Shown here in pieces: positions 47,637 to 57,556 of a DNA stretch of 64,000 nucleotides (position 1 is the stretch's first letter; each line of letters begins with the position of its first letter). This stretch comes from Eikenella exigua (lineage in GTDB: Bacteria > Pseudomonadota > Gammaproteobacteria > Burkholderiales > Neisseriaceae), in NCBI RefSeq assembly GCF_008805035.1, contig NZ_CP038018.1, forward strand, positions 1,612,001-1,676,000. The letters run 5' to 3'. Below the pieces are notes generated by a model that saw only the letters and a program-made list of their open reading frames with translations, was not told where the DNA came from and searched no databases. A program made the position numbers and the translations under genes.

Positions 47637-49799
47637 TTAGCCTTTAACCACTACATGACCGAAAGCACGGCGGCTGCCGTCTTCCACGGTCTGCAGATAT
47701 ACACCTTGCAGCTCAGGTTCGAAACCAGGCAAGCAGTTGATGCCTTCTTCGAGAGCCAGGAAGTATTTCTGCACTGCACCACCCCAAACTTCGCCCGGGA
47801 TAGTACACAGTACGCCCGGAGGATAAGGCAGAGCACCTTCAGCAGCGATTTGACCAGCGATTTCGCTCAAGCGAACCAGTTTCACTTCGTTGCGGATGAA
47901 GGCTTGCTGTGCATCGTAGGGCAGCATGGCTTGTTTCGGCCAGCCGTCGGCACGGAACATCTCGCTCTGCAACTGTTTCATGTTGTTGCGTTTGTAGAAG
48001 TCGTGCATTTCTTGGCACAGACGACGGATGGTGTAGCCTTTGTAGTACTCGGCGTTGCGGCCGTATACAGTGGGCACCACTTCGCTCATCGGGCTGTCGG
48101 CTTCGATGTGTTTTTCGAAGCGAGAGATCAGAGCAACCAAGTGTTCCATCTTAGCCAGGTCTTCGGCCGGGGTCATCAGAAACAGAATGGAGTTCAAGTC
48201 GCATTTTTCCGGAACGATACCGTTATCGCGCAGGAAGTTAGCCAAAATGGTAGCAGGTACACCGAAGTCTTCGTATTCACCGGTTTCCACATTGATACCA
48301 GGAGTGGTCAACAGGAATTTGCACGGGTCAACAAAGTATTGGCCTTTACCGTAGCCAGGGAAGGAGTGCCATTTAGCGCCCGGTTCAAATTCGAAGAAAC
48401 GCAGGTCGTTGGCTATCTTTTCAGTCGGGTAGGATTCCCACGGTTTGCCGTCGATGGTTTCCGGAATAAATGGTTTGATCAGCTTGCAGCTTGCACGCAG
48501 CATCTTACGAGCTTCAATACCTACGGTTACGCAGTCGCGCCACAGGTTGCGACCTACTTCGCCATCCAAAACCCGAGCGTTCACGTCCAGAGAAGCGAAC
48601 ATCGGGTAGAACGGGCTGGTAGAAGCATGAATCATGAACGCATTGTTGAAGCGTTTGTGGCTGCAATAGCGTTTCTGGCCTTTAATGTGGCTGTCTTTTT
48701 TGTGAATCTGAGAAGCTTGAGAGAAGCCGGCCAGTTGTTTGTGTACGGATTGGGTAACGAAGATGCCAGGATCGTTTTCGTTCAGTTCCAGCAGCATCGG
48801 TGAGCAGTCGCGCATCATCGGGATGAATTGCTCGTAACCTACCCAAGCAGAGTCGAACAGGATGTAGTCGCACAAGTGACCAATGCGGTCTACTACTTGG
48901 CGAGCATTGTAGATGGTACCGTCGTAAGTACCCAACTGAATGATAGCCAAGCGGAACGGACGTTCTTCTTTAGCACGCTCCGGAGCAACTTTAGCCAGTT
49001 GTTCGCGGATGTAGGCTTCTTCGAAGCAAGCATTGTCAATACCACCGATGAAGCCGTAGGGGTTACGAGTAGTTTGCAGGTAAACCGGGATAGCGCCGCC
49101 AGTAATCAGCGCGCCGATGGTGTTAGATTTGTGGTTGTTGCGGTCGAACAATACCAGGTCGCCTTTAGCCAAGAGAGCGTTGGCCACCACTTTATTGGAA
49201 GAAGAAGTACCGTTCAGAACGAAGTAGGTCTTGTCAGCATTGAACACTTTGGCAGCGTATTGCTGAGCTGCACAAGCAGGTCCTTCGTGGATCAGCAAAT
49301 CACCCAAGCGAACGTCGGCATTGCACAAGTCGGCGCGGAATACGTTTTCACCGAAGAATTCGTAAAATTCGCGGCCGGCAGGGTGTTTGCGGTAGAACTG
49401 TCCACCTTGGTGTCCGGGGCAGTCGAACTGGGCGTTACCGATATTTACATACTGCTTCAGCGTACCGAAAAAAGGAGGGGCAAGTTTGGAACCATATTGA
49501 TTTACGGCAGTATCCACTTGGCGGCCATAGTATTCTTCATTGCCGCGACCTAATTGAATCACGCCGTTCACACGGGTCAACAGGCTTTCGGGCACGCTCT
49601 CGCCGGGCTGCAGAGCAACAAATACCGGAATACCGAAGCCGGTGGCTTCAACCTGCTCTACAGCCTTGGCTGCGTCAGCAGTAGAAGCAACAACGGCACC
49701 AATACCTGCGAGGTCGGCACCTTGCACGTCCACCACATCTAACTCAGTGGTGAAGCCCTGTTGAACAGACGGGCTGGCTGCTACTTTCAAAAACGTCAT
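47637..49799 (-). CDS. speF: ornithine decarboxylase, SpeF/SpeC type
   Basis: 720-residue PLP-dependent group III decarboxylase making putrescine from ornithine. The wing domain (1-105) is followed by the PLP domain; the Schiff-base lysine is in SVHKQLAGFSQASQIHKKDS. The C-terminal domain is complete. Pairing with potE marks it as the inducible, acid-stress form. TAGGAG lies about 9 bases before the start. The trait fits E. corrodens, which is scored ornithine-decarboxylase positive. Confidence 0.95.
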   Translation of the reverse strand: MTFLKVAASPSVQQGFTTELDVVDVQGADLAGIGAVVASTADAAKAVEQVEATGFGIPVFVALQPGESVPESLLTRVNGVIQLGRGNEEYYGRQVDTAVNQYGSKLAPPFFGTLKQYVNIGNAQFDCPGHQGGQFYRKHPAGREFYEFFGENVFRADLCNADVRLGDLLIHEGPACAAQQYAAKVFNADKTYFVLNGTSSSNKVVANALLAKGDLVLFDRNNHKSNTIGALITGGAIPVYLQTTRNPYGFIGGIDNACFEEAYIREQLAKVAPERAKEERPFRLAIIQLGTYDGTIYNARQVVDRIGHLCDYILFDSAWVGYEQFIPMMRDCSPMLLELNENDPGIFVTQSVHKQLAGFSQASQIHKKDSHIKGQKRYCSHKRFNNAFMIHASTSPFYPMFASLDVNARVLDGEVGRNLWRDCVTVGIEARKMLRASCKLIKPFIPETIDGKPWESYPTEKIANDLRFFEFEPGAKWHSFPGYGKGQYFVDPCKFLLTTPGINVETGEYEDFGVPATILANFLRDNGIVPEKCDLNSILFLMTPAEDLAKMEHLVALISRFEKHIEADSPMSEVVPTVYGRNAEYYKGYTIRRLCQEMHDFYKRNNMKQLQSEMFRADGWPKQAMLPYDAQQAFIRNEVKLVRLSEIAGQIAAEGALPYPPGVLCTIPGEVWGGAVQKYFLALEEGINCLPGFEPELQGVYLQTVEDGSRRAFGHVVVKG

Positions 49800-49886
49800 A
49801 TCAAACTCCTATGTGTTTAAAAACACCGCCGCCAAACCACAGCGGCAGCAATGGGAAAACTCTTTATTTGGAGTGATGAGTGTATG

Positions 49887-49946
49887 TTATGTTTTGTGTT
49901 TTTGTGTTTTTGTGTAGTTTTGTGAATCAGTCATCTTGCTCCGCAT
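49887..49946 (-). CDS. possible short leader ORF upstream of speF
   Basis: 19 codons (MRSKMTDSQNYTKTQKHKT) with AGGTGG just before the ATG, ending about 90 bases before speF. It covers an 8-base tandem repeat (TTTTTGTG on the plus strand). In E. coli speF is controlled by the ornithine-sensing leader peptide SpeFL; this peptide lacks the known SpeFL HIRR motif, so the parallel is positional only. Confidence 0.2.
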   Translation of the reverse strand: MRSKMTDSQNYTKTQKHKT

Positions 49947-50331
49947 TCCACCTAAACAAAATTTAGCATTTTGCTTTATTATTAACCAAACAATAAGTGC
50001 TAAATTCTCTGTGCGCTTAAATGAAAACGGTTCACATCTCTATTTCTTTATATGCTAACACAGCGCAATTCTTAAAATTTTTCCCTTGCTGCGCAGTGAA
50101 ATATTAGCATAACTGCCAAACAACTGCCAAATATTTTTCGCTTGAAAAGCAACAAAAAACAACCTACTGACCGTAAGTCTATTATTTGTAAAAACAAGTT
50201 ATGTAAAAATTTCTTTACACGAAACGGAAATTGCCCCTTTCCAGACAGAAAATATGGCCTGAAAGGCAAAAAAAACTACCTGAAATCCAGGTAGTCTTTT
50301 GTCAGCACGTTATTGAACCACATCATCAAAA
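49947..50331. promoter_or_regulatory. AT-rich speF upstream region
   Basis: No convincing gene lies between speF and the aminopeptidase stop. The region is strongly AT-rich. It holds an inverted repeat AATTTAGCA (49960-49968)/TGCTAAATT (49998-50006) 29 bases apart, which could be an operator or RNA structure. A degenerate DUS pair (CTACCTGAAATCCAGGTAG) near 50276 probably ends the upstream aminopeptidase transcript. Confidence 0.4.
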
Positions 50332-52128
50332 TCAAATGGGCTGGGTATTCTTCTCCAGCCATGCTTTAGCTGCACCTTCGGTATGCGGGGCCAGTTTTTC
50401 GCGCACGAGGGAGTGGTAGTCGTTTAGCCAAGCGGCTTCGTCGTCGCTCAACATACTGCGTTCGATAAGCTGCGTATCAATTGGGCACAGGGTAAGCTGC
50501 TCGAAGCACAGGTATTGGCCAAATTCGGTTTCCTTCGGCTGTTTCACGCGACGGTGCACTACCAGGTTTTCAATGCGGATACCCCATTTGCCCGAACGGT
50601 ATAAACCAGGCTCATTAGAGGTAATCATGTTTTCTTTCATATTGTTGCACTTGAGACCAGAAGTGTTGTAGGCAATTTTCTGCGGGCCTTGGTGCACGTT
50701 GAGGAAATAACCTACACCGTGGCCGGTACCGTGACCGTAGTCGCACTGCTCTTTCCACAGCGGTGCACGGCAGATGGCATCCAGTACTTGACCGGAGAGA
50801 TTTTCCGGGAACACTGCTTCGGCTAGGGCAATGTGTGCTTTTAGCACGCGGGTGTAGTCACGTTTCTGCTCGGCAGTAGGCGAACCAATAGGGATAACGC
50901 GGGTGATATCAGTGGTACCGTCCAGATAGTGTGCCCCGGAGTCGATCAGCAGGATGCCCTGCCCTGTGATGGTGCTATAGTGCTCGGGTGTAGCGGCATA
51001 GTGCGGCAAAGCGGCATTCTCGTTGAAGCCGGCAATAGTATCAAAGCTGAGCGAAATGTAATCGGCCTGACGGCTGCGGTGGTCGATTAACATGGTATCG
51101 ATATCCAGCTCAGTAACGATTTCGCCGGCGGCCAGTTTCTGCTCTAGCTCGGCAAAGAAGCCGCACAAAGCCACTCCGTCACGCACCATGGCATGTTTGG
51201 CGTGTTCGATTTCGGCTTCAGACTTGCAGGCTTTAAATAGGGTGCTGGGGTTGATGTCTTTAATTACACGCACACTGTCGGGCAACTTGCCCAAGGTGTA
51301 AACGGCGGTGCGGTCGGGATCGACTAGGAGGCTGCCACTGAGTTTGCCCACGGCATCCACCACGCTGCGGTATTCAGCCACGTCGATTTTGGCTTCGTTC
51401 AGTACTTTGCGGCAGGCATCAGTGAGCTTGGTGGGATTCACAAACAGGGTAGCCCGTTCGGCATCAATCAGCAGATAGGAGATAAACAGGGGGTTGAACG
51501 GCACGTCATTGCAGCGCAGACTGGTAATCCAAGCGATGTCGTCGAGCGAGGAAACCAAATGACGGTCGGCACCAAGTTCTTTCATTGCAGCACGCACACG
51601 GGCGAGTTTTTCCGGCACGCTTTCTGATGAGAATCGGGCTTCGTGTACGAAAATAGGACTTTCCGGCAAGCCGGGGCGGTCGTGCCAGAAGTTATTGAGC
51701 AGGTCGGTATCAAGCCGCAGGTAGATGTTTTTCGCAGCAAAATCAGCCTGCATTTCGTGCTTGAGTGAGAGCGACAAACCATCTGCCGGAATGCCGACTA
51801 CGGAGTTTTCAGGTAGCCTCTCAGCCAACGATTCAACCATGGTGGGGTAACTCTGGCCGAGTTTCTGCAATACGAAACCGCTGCCTTCGAGCTGGCGTTT
51901 GGCCTGTTCCCAATAACGGCTGTCCACCCACAATTCGGCGAAATCAGCGCTCACGGCCAGCGTGCCGACCGAGCCATCAAAGCCGGACAACCAAGCACGG
52001 CCGCACCAATGTTCGGGCAAGTATTCGGAAATATGTGGGTCGGCGGAGGGCACAATCCAAACGTCAATTTTCTGTTCTTGCATGGTTTGCCGCAGGGCGG
52101 CGAGACGTTGTGCGTGAATATTACTCAT
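50332..52128 (-). CDS. Xaa-Pro aminopeptidase (M24, three-domain type)
   Basis: 598 residues, the size of the eukaryote-like APP1 aminopeptidase P rather than the 440-residue E. coli PepP. Two creatinase-like N-terminal domains precede the pita-bread catalytic domain. Metal ligands are the aspartates in LIDSGAHYLDGTTDITR, the histidine in GHGTGHGVG and glutamates in TSNEPGLY and CFEQLTLCPID. It removes an N-terminal residue before proline. AAAGGAG precedes the start. The POT peptide transporter gene follows upstream on the same strand. Confidence 0.93.
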   Translation of the reverse strand: MSNIHAQRLAALRQTMQEQKIDVWIVPSADPHISEYLPEHWCGRAWLSGFDGSVGTLAVSADFAELWVDSRYWEQAKRQLEGSGFVLQKLGQSYPTMVESLAERLPENSVVGIPADGLSLSLKHEMQADFAAKNIYLRLDTDLLNNFWHDRPGLPESPIFVHEARFSSESVPEKLARVRAAMKELGADRHLVSSLDDIAWITSLRCNDVPFNPLFISYLLIDAERATLFVNPTKLTDACRKVLNEAKIDVAEYRSVVDAVGKLSGSLLVDPDRTAVYTLGKLPDSVRVIKDINPSTLFKACKSEAEIEHAKHAMVRDGVALCGFFAELEQKLAAGEIVTELDIDTMLIDHRSRQADYISLSFDTIAGFNENAALPHYAATPEHYSTITGQGILLIDSGAHYLDGTTDITRVIPIGSPTAEQKRDYTRVLKAHIALAEAVFPENLSGQVLDAICRAPLWKEQCDYGHGTGHGVGYFLNVHQGPQKIAYNTSGLKCNNMKENMITSNEPGLYRSGKWGIRIENLVVHRRVKQPKETEFGQYLCFEQLTLCPIDTQLIERSMLSDDEAAWLNDYHSLVREKLAPHTEGAAKAWLEKNTQPI

Positions 52129-52429
52129 AGCTGACTCCTTTGGCAGTTACTGGTAAAGATGCTGCTGATGCAAGGTGTTGCTGCTTTAACTTGTCTGATT
52201 GTAAAGTACGCATTTATTGCCGCTTATCGTTGCTATATTAAATATCGCCGGCAGCTGCAAGCCTACCTGAAAACAATCCGCTTACAAAGCGGCAAATATG
52301 ATTTTTCAAATGCAAAGTTAATGCAATCATATTGCCTAGTTAGAGAAGTATGGAAAACCACCACGACAGCATTTTCCGGCAGAGGTTTTAGTGAGTGGGT
52401 AACTTGAGGCTACCTGAAAATCATGCAAT

Positions 52430-53917
52430 TTAGTCTATGTCGCTCAACAGACGGTTCAACATAGGCAGCATCACCAGCAACACCACGCCTGCACTGATGC
52501 CGAGGATGCCCAACAGTTGGTAGAATTCAATTACCTTGGTAGCATTATACAACTGGTCGAACAGTACCCCACCCAGTGTGAAACCCAACGAAATGGTAAG
52601 GAAATTGAACGATACCATCTGTGTTTTGAATACTTCGGGCGCAATTTTGGTGGCAAACGACAAAGAAATCGGCGAGAGCAGCAGCTCAGCAATGGTAATC
52701 GTGAGAATCAGTAGCGCCATTACCACCAGCGGCATAACCTGACCGGAGGAAAGGAAAGGAATGAAGCACAGGTAGGATGCACCCAGAATCACCATCGACA
52801 AGGTAAATTTCATGGGTGTTTTCGGTTGGCGGGTGCCCATTTTGGTCCACAGCGCAGCCATCAGGCCGGCAAATACGATAACCCACAGACTCTGTAAAGC
52901 GGCCAGCCAAGCCACGGGGATTTCGAAGCCCCACAACACGCGGTTAGACGTTTCGTCAAAGTAAATGGTTACCACAGTGTAAATCTGAAACCACACCGCC
53001 CAAAACAGGCACATTACCGCAAACATCGGTACATAGGCCAGAATATGGCGTTTTTCCGCATAAGAAACCTGCTCACTGGTAAACATGCGCACGAAATAAG
53101 TAAGGCTGGTAATAATTACCACGATCAAGAGTACACGTGAAAAATTTTCCAGATGCAACAGCTTACCCGCAATACTGCCACCTAGCACCATCGAAGCGAT
53201 TACCGCAATGGATACAGCCAGTTTGCGCCGCTCGGGCGGCAACGGATTGGCAGGCGGAGAGGGCGGCAATTGGCTACGGCCGCGCCAGTATTGCCACAGG
53301 CCGAAAGCCATGCCTATGGCTGCCGCGCCGAAACCGTAGTGGAAGCCGTATTTCAACTGCAGCCAACCGGTGAGCAACGGGCCGATAAAGCCGCCGATGT
53401 TGATGGCAGTGTAAAAAATTGAGAATCCCGCATCGCGCAGGTGCCGCCGCGACGGATCTTCATATAGCGATCCCACCATGGCGCCGGCAGAAGACTTCAC
53501 CCCACCGCTTCCCAAGGCAATCAGCACCAGGCCAACAATCAGCCCACCCAAACCCGGCAGCACAGCCAGGGCAATATGGCCGAGCATTACCACCACGCCC
53601 GACCAAAACAGGGTTTTTTCCGCTCCCAATACGCGGTCGGCCAACCAGCCGCTCAGAATGGTGGCCAAATAGATACTGCCGCTGTATGCGCCTACCACAC
53701 CGCCGGCCAGATTTTTATCGATGCCCAGGCCGCCGTCTTTAGTGGCGTAGTAGAGGTAAATCAGCAGGATGGCCTGCATGCCGTAAAAAGAGAAACGTTC
53801 CCACAGCTCAATATGGAACATGGTACCCAATTGACGTGGATGGCCGAAAAAATCACCTTTGGATGAGCCGCCTTCGGTGACGGGAGTGGTAAAGCGTTCA
53901 TTGGTTGGCGTAGTCAT
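52430..53917 (-). CDS. POT/PTR-family proton-coupled peptide transporter
   Basis: 495 residues, inner membrane, twelve to fourteen helices. Family signatures are ELWERFSFYGMQAILLIYL (ExxERFxYYG type) and the PTR2 motif FSIFYTAINIGGFIGPLLTG. It imports di- and tripeptides with protons. An AGGAATC ribosome-binding site precedes the ATG. The 301-base gap before the aminopeptidase gene holds a DUS and no convincing gene. E. coli homologues are DtpA-D; the exact orthologue cannot be assigned. Confidence 0.93.
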   Translation of the reverse strand: MTTPTNERFTTPVTEGGSSKGDFFGHPRQLGTMFHIELWERFSFYGMQAILLIYLYYATKDGGLGIDKNLAGGVVGAYSGSIYLATILSGWLADRVLGAEKTLFWSGVVVMLGHIALAVLPGLGGLIVGLVLIALGSGGVKSSAGAMVGSLYEDPSRRHLRDAGFSIFYTAINIGGFIGPLLTGWLQLKYGFHYGFGAAAIGMAFGLWQYWRGRSQLPPSPPANPLPPERRKLAVSIAVIASMVLGGSIAGKLLHLENFSRVLLIVVIITSLTYFVRMFTSEQVSYAEKRHILAYVPMFAVMCLFWAVWFQIYTVVTIYFDETSNRVLWGFEIPVAWLAALQSLWVIVFAGLMAALWTKMGTRQPKTPMKFTLSMVILGASYLCFIPFLSSGQVMPLVVMALLILTITIAELLLSPISLSFATKIAPEVFKTQMVSFNFLTISLGFTLGGVLFDQLYNATKVIEFYQLLGILGISAGVVLLVMLPMLNRLLSDID

Positions 53918-54546
53918 AAAGGATTCCTTGCTAATGGTCTGTTTTTCTATGCCTGCGTACAGACTACCTGAAAAATGCTGCGTTGCGCCTCATCCAACCA
54001 TGGCAAGCCTGCTTCCGGCCAAGCGGCGCTGTTGTAACAAAAAATAATTCCTCCTTTGGCAGAAGAATACGGACGGTATCCAAATGAAAGCCGCATCCGC
54101 TTTTCCTGCACAAAGGGGGACTTGGTGTGGCACATATTAGTATGCACTGCGCCTGCGTGCAAGCATAAATTTGCATTTCCCAACATTTATTTTCCTAATC
54201 AGCAACCCAAAGTGCTTTACAAACGCCGAATACAGTGCCTTTCAGCGATTTTCTCTTTCTTAATAGAAGTGGAAGCTACCTGAAAAATGTGCGCCGGGAT
54301 TTTCAGATAGCCTCATGTAGCGGTATAGCGATCCGCCCTACTCTGTTGGAAAACTGTAGCGCAGTGTTGCTACGCAAACATCGATTTGGGCAGCCCCTCC
54401 CAATTTTCAGGTAGTCTACGCCTATATCGGTTTTGCTCGCTGCAAGCTATGTAGCAGCTTGTTTCGTACCCGCTCGCTGCAATTAAAGCTGCAATAAAAA
54501 GGCTACCTGAAAATTCCAGGTAGCTTTTCCATGTAATCAGCAGCAT
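53918..54546. other. 629-base stretch without a convincing gene
   Basis: Contains several degenerate DUS (near 53964, 54272, 54300, 54402) and one good inverted pair at 54496-54528 (AAAAAGGCTACCTG... CCAGGTAGCTTTT), which probably terminates queH on the minus strand. Small open frames here have no protein-like features. Confidence 0.6.
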
Positions 54547-55239
54547 TCAACCTGCATCCTCTTCATCACCATAATACTTCACCCCGATTCTAATCGGCGG
54601 CCGCCCTTGCGATTTACGGTGGGCGTTAGAATCACGCAGTGAGTAGGCACAGCCGCAATATTCCTGCTGGTAGAAGTGCTCGCGCTTACTAATTTCTATC
54701 ATGCGCGAGCTGCCACCACCTTTGCGCCAATTATAGTCCCAATACACCAAACCAGGATGTTTTCTGGCGGCACTGTGGCCGCAATTATTGATTTGGCTCA
54801 TATTTTTCCAGCGGGAAATGCCGAGACTGCTGGTGAACACAGGAAAGTCGTTTTCATAGGCATATTGGGCGGCTTTTTCAAAGCGCATATCGAAACACAT
54901 GGTACAACGGACTCCGCGCTCGGGCTCGAATTCCATGCCCCTGGCTTTCTCAAACCATTCTTTACGGTCGTTTTCGTAGTCGTCGTCTTTGTCGATGAAA
55001 GGAATGCCGAATTTGTCGGCAAAATGCATGTTTTCTTCTTTGCGCAACAGGTATTCTTTGAGCGGATGAATATTGGGGTTGTAGAAATAGATGGTGTAGT
55101 CGATGCCGGAAGCAAGCAGGGCTTCCATCACTTCGCCGCTGCACGGGGCGCAGCAGGAATGGAGCAAGACTTTGTTTTGCCCTCCCGGCGGAACAAGCAC
55201 GGGGCGGCTGATGGGGCTGACTTCAAGAGTGTGGTTCAT
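54547..55239 (-). CDS. queH: epoxyqueuosine reductase QueH
   Basis: 230 residues. Reduces epoxyqueuosine to queuosine in tRNA, the last step of Q biosynthesis, as a non-homologous replacement for cobalamin-dependent QueG. Metal-cluster cysteines are visible in LLHSCCAPCSGE, VRCTMCFDMRFEKAA and the C-terminal QEYCGCAYSLRDSN. It has no operon partner. Confidence 0.92.
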   Translation of the reverse strand: MNHTLEVSPISRPVLVPPGGQNKVLLHSCCAPCSGEVMEALLASGIDYTIYFYNPNIHPLKEYLLRKEENMHFADKFGIPFIDKDDDYENDRKEWFEKARGMEFEPERGVRCTMCFDMRFEKAAQYAYENDFPVFTSSLGISRWKNMSQINNCGHSAARKHPGLVYWDYNWRKGGGSSRMIEISKREHFYQQEYCGCAYSLRDSNAHRKSQGRPPIRIGVKYYGDEEDAG

Positions 55240-55409
55240 GGTTTTTCCGTAATTTGGTTTGGGCAGGATTTTAACACCAAACGCAGCAGGGCTGCGGGCT
55301 GAAGAAGACGGTGAAGCTTTTTCAGGTAGCCTTTAAATACGAAGAGGCTGCCCGAAACTGCCAGCTATAACTTTTCAGGTAGCCTTTACACCGCAACACC
55401 GGCCAAACA

Positions 55410-55433
55410 AAACCCCGCTTTGCAGCGGGGTTT
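55410..55433 (-). terminator. terminator after rplY
   Basis: AAACCCCGC, a TTTGCA loop and GCGGGGTTT form a strong hairpin 18 bases beyond the rplY stop. Confidence 0.85.
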
Positions 55434-55450
55434 GTTATCAAAGCTATGGC

Positions 55451-56023
55451 TTATTTGCCTGCGGCGGTTACAGTGGCTACGGCCAAGTTGGCGCCACGGC
55501 GCAGGGAGGTGCTTTCCACGCCTTCCGGATATTGGATGTCGGACAGGTGCAATACGTCACCAGCCACAACTTTTTCGCAATCCAAAACCAGTTCGGACGG
55601 GATGTGTTTCGGATCCAGCAGCACTTCCACGCTGGTGCTCAGCAGAGCCACGCGGCTGTTTTGCAGTTTAACAGCCTGAGATTTCTCGGCATTAACCACG
55701 TGCAGTGGCAGGCGGATTTTGATCGGTTTGCCGGCTTCTACGATTTGGAAGTCGATGTGGCGCACTTCGCGGCGAACGGGGTGCATCTGGAAGTCGCGCA
55801 CAATCACGTCGTGCTCTTTGCCGTTTAGCGCCAGTTTGATGATGGCGGTGTGGAACTCTTCTTTCTGCAGGGCAAAGAATACGGTTTTGTGGTCAACGGA
55901 AACAGCAGTGGCGTCAGAGCCGGCGCCGTAAACTACGGCAGGCACACGGCCTTCTCGGCGCAGGCGGCGGCTCGCACCAGTACCTTGCTCTTCGCGCACT
56001 TGGGCTTCAATTTTGAAAGACAT
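55451..56023 (-). CDS. rplY: 50S ribosomal protein L25 (CTC form)
   Basis: 190 residues: the L25 5S-rRNA-binding domain (residues 1-95; VREEQGTGASRRLRREGRVPAVVYG) plus the longer CTC/TL5 C-terminal beta domain. GGAG precedes the ATG. It follows prs with a gap of 64 bases, the usual Neisseria order. Confidence 0.95.
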   Translation of the reverse strand: MSFKIEAQVREEQGTGASRRLRREGRVPAVVYGAGSDATAVSVDHKTVFFALQKEEFHTAIIKLALNGKEHDVIVRDFQMHPVRREVRHIDFQIVEAGKPIKIRLPLHVVNAEKSQAVKLQNSRVALLSTSVEVLLDPKHIPSELVLDCEKVVAGDVLHLSDIQYPEGVESTSLRRGANLAVATVTAAGK

Positions 56024-56087
56024 GGTAAAACTCCATTTAAGTTAAAAAAGCCGTCTGCCGGGCTGCGACCAACCCTGACGGCGGGGA

Positions 56088-57071
56088 TTACGGGAGGAAC
56101 AATGCTCCCGGGGATGCCACATCCTCGTTGAAGAGGTATGAGACAGATTCTTCGTTGCTGATGCGGCGCATGGTTTCGGCCAGCAAACCGGCAATCGTAA
56201 CTTGGCGGATACGGTCGCAGTTGCGGGCGGCATCAGACAGGGCGATGGTGTCGGTAATCACCACTTGGTCAATATCAGACGATGCGATGCGGCTCACGGC
56301 TTCGCCGGAGAACACGGGGTGGGTGGCATAGGCCAATACGCGTTCTGCACCGCGCTCTTTTAGAGCCGAAGCAGCTTTACACAGAGTGTTGGCAGTGTCG
56401 ATCATGTCATCCACAATCAGACAGGTGCGGCCTTGAACATCACCGATGATGTTCATCACTTCGGCCACGTTGGCTTTGGGGCGGCGTTTGTCGATAATCG
56501 CCAAATCGGTGTTCAGCACCTTGGCCACGGCACGAGCACGCACCACGCCGCCGATGTCGGGGCTGACTACGGTAAGGTTTTCAATGCGTTGTTGAAGGAT
56601 ATCGTGCACCAAAATCGGGGTGGCATAGATGTTGTCCACCGGGATATCGAAAAAACCTTGGATTTGGTCGGCATGCAAATCCACAGTCAGTACACGATCG
56701 ATGCCGGCAGTGGCGAGCATATTGGCCACCAGCTTGGCGGAAATCGGCACGCGCACGGAACGCGGGCGGCGGTCTTGGCGGGCATAGCCGAAATAGGGTA
56801 TGGCAGCGGTAATACGACCAGCGGAAGCGCGCTTGAGCGCGTCGGCCATGGTGAGCAGCTCCATCAGATTATCGTTGGTGGGTGCGCAGGTGGACTGCAA
56901 AATAAACACATCGCGGCCACGCACGTTTTCCAAGAGTTCCACGGCGACCTCGCCATCGGAAAACTTGCCAACGGAAGCACTCCCCAATGAAATACCGAGG
57001 TGTTTCACCACATTTTCAGCCAAGCCGGCGCTAGCGTTGCCGGCGAATACCATTAAACTTTCGTATGCCAT
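56088..57071 (-). CDS. prs: ribose-phosphate pyrophosphokinase
   Basis: Makes PRPP from ribose-5-phosphate and ATP for nucleotides, histidine, tryptophan and NAD. 327 residues from the ATG at 57071 (MAYESLMVFAGNAS), the length of Neisseria Prs. ATP-site FGYARQDRRPRSVRVPISAK, DLHADQIQGFFDIPVDNIYA and the PRPP loop CLIVDDMIDTANTLC are intact. The frame opens 17 codons further up without conservation. Confidence 0.97.
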   Translation of the reverse strand: MAYESLMVFAGNASAGLAENVVKHLGISLGSASVGKFSDGEVAVELLENVRGRDVFILQSTCAPTNDNLMELLTMADALKRASAGRITAAIPYFGYARQDRRPRSVRVPISAKLVANMLATAGIDRVLTVDLHADQIQGFFDIPVDNIYATPILVHDILQQRIENLTVVSPDIGGVVRARAVAKVLNTDLAIIDKRRPKANVAEVMNIIGDVQGRTCLIVDDMIDTANTLCKAASALKERGAERVLAYATHPVFSGEAVSRIASSDIDQVVITDTIALSDAARNCDRIRQVTIAGLLAETMRRISNEESVSYLFNEDVASPGALFLP

Positions 57072-57428
57072 TTCTTCATTACCTGTGTTGTTTGCGGTCT
57101 CGCCGCCGACTGTGGGAAACATTGCCGCTCCCTCGCGCTTGGGTTTGACTGGCTTGCAAATGGTAGATTATACGCCGAGCGCAGGCAAAACCAAAGTGCT
57201 GTTTGTGCGGAATATCCACCATTTGTACCTGCTTGATATCGGGGGCGGGCAACGAATGCCTGAGCATGGTTTGCTTTCGCCCTTAATTGAGCAATCAAAA
57301 CCGAATAAACGGGTTTCCACGGCAAGAAAATTCTTACCACTCCGGTTTTCGAACCGATTTTGTTTTGGCGAAACTCGCTACGCTCGTTTTCAGGTAGCCT
57401 TTTGGTGTATGGTGCATACAATAAAAAT
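57072..57428. other. prs upstream region
   Basis: No gene seen in about 350 bases between prs and the tRNA-Gln terminator. It holds one DUS at about 57388 and presumably the prs promoter. Confidence 0.5.
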
Positions 57429-57454
57429 AAAAGCATGTACGCGTACATGCTTTT
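57429..57454 (-). terminator. terminator after the tRNA-Gln genes
   Basis: A perfect 26-base palindrome: AAAAGCATGTACG followed by its complement. With the flanking A and T runs it forms an intrinsic terminator for the two tRNAs on the minus strand. Confidence 0.75.
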
Positions 57455-57460
57455 GTAAGG

Positions 57461-57537
57461 TGGCTGGGGATGTAGGATTCGAACCTACGCATGCCGGAAT
57501 CAAAATCCGGTGCCTTAACCAGCTTGGCGAATCCCCA
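57461..57537 (-). tRNA. tRNA-Gln (anticodon TTG)
   Basis: 77 bases with encoded CCA. Acceptor TGGGGAT, anticodon loop TTTTGAT on the CCGGA/TCCGG stem, T-arm GGTTCGAATCC. The mismatched first pair is typical of tRNA-Gln. Confidence 0.95.
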
Positions 57538-57556
57538 AATGTATTGTTTACGAATC

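Noticed and set aside
50072..50269. 65-codon minus-strand frame upstream of speF
   Set aside because: AT-rich, Phe/Leu-heavy composition and no start signal; better explained as noncoding upstream DNA.
52159..52407. 82-codon plus-strand frame between the aminopeptidase and peptide-transporter genes
   Set aside because: No ribosome-binding site, includes a degenerate DUS, and shows no family resemblance.
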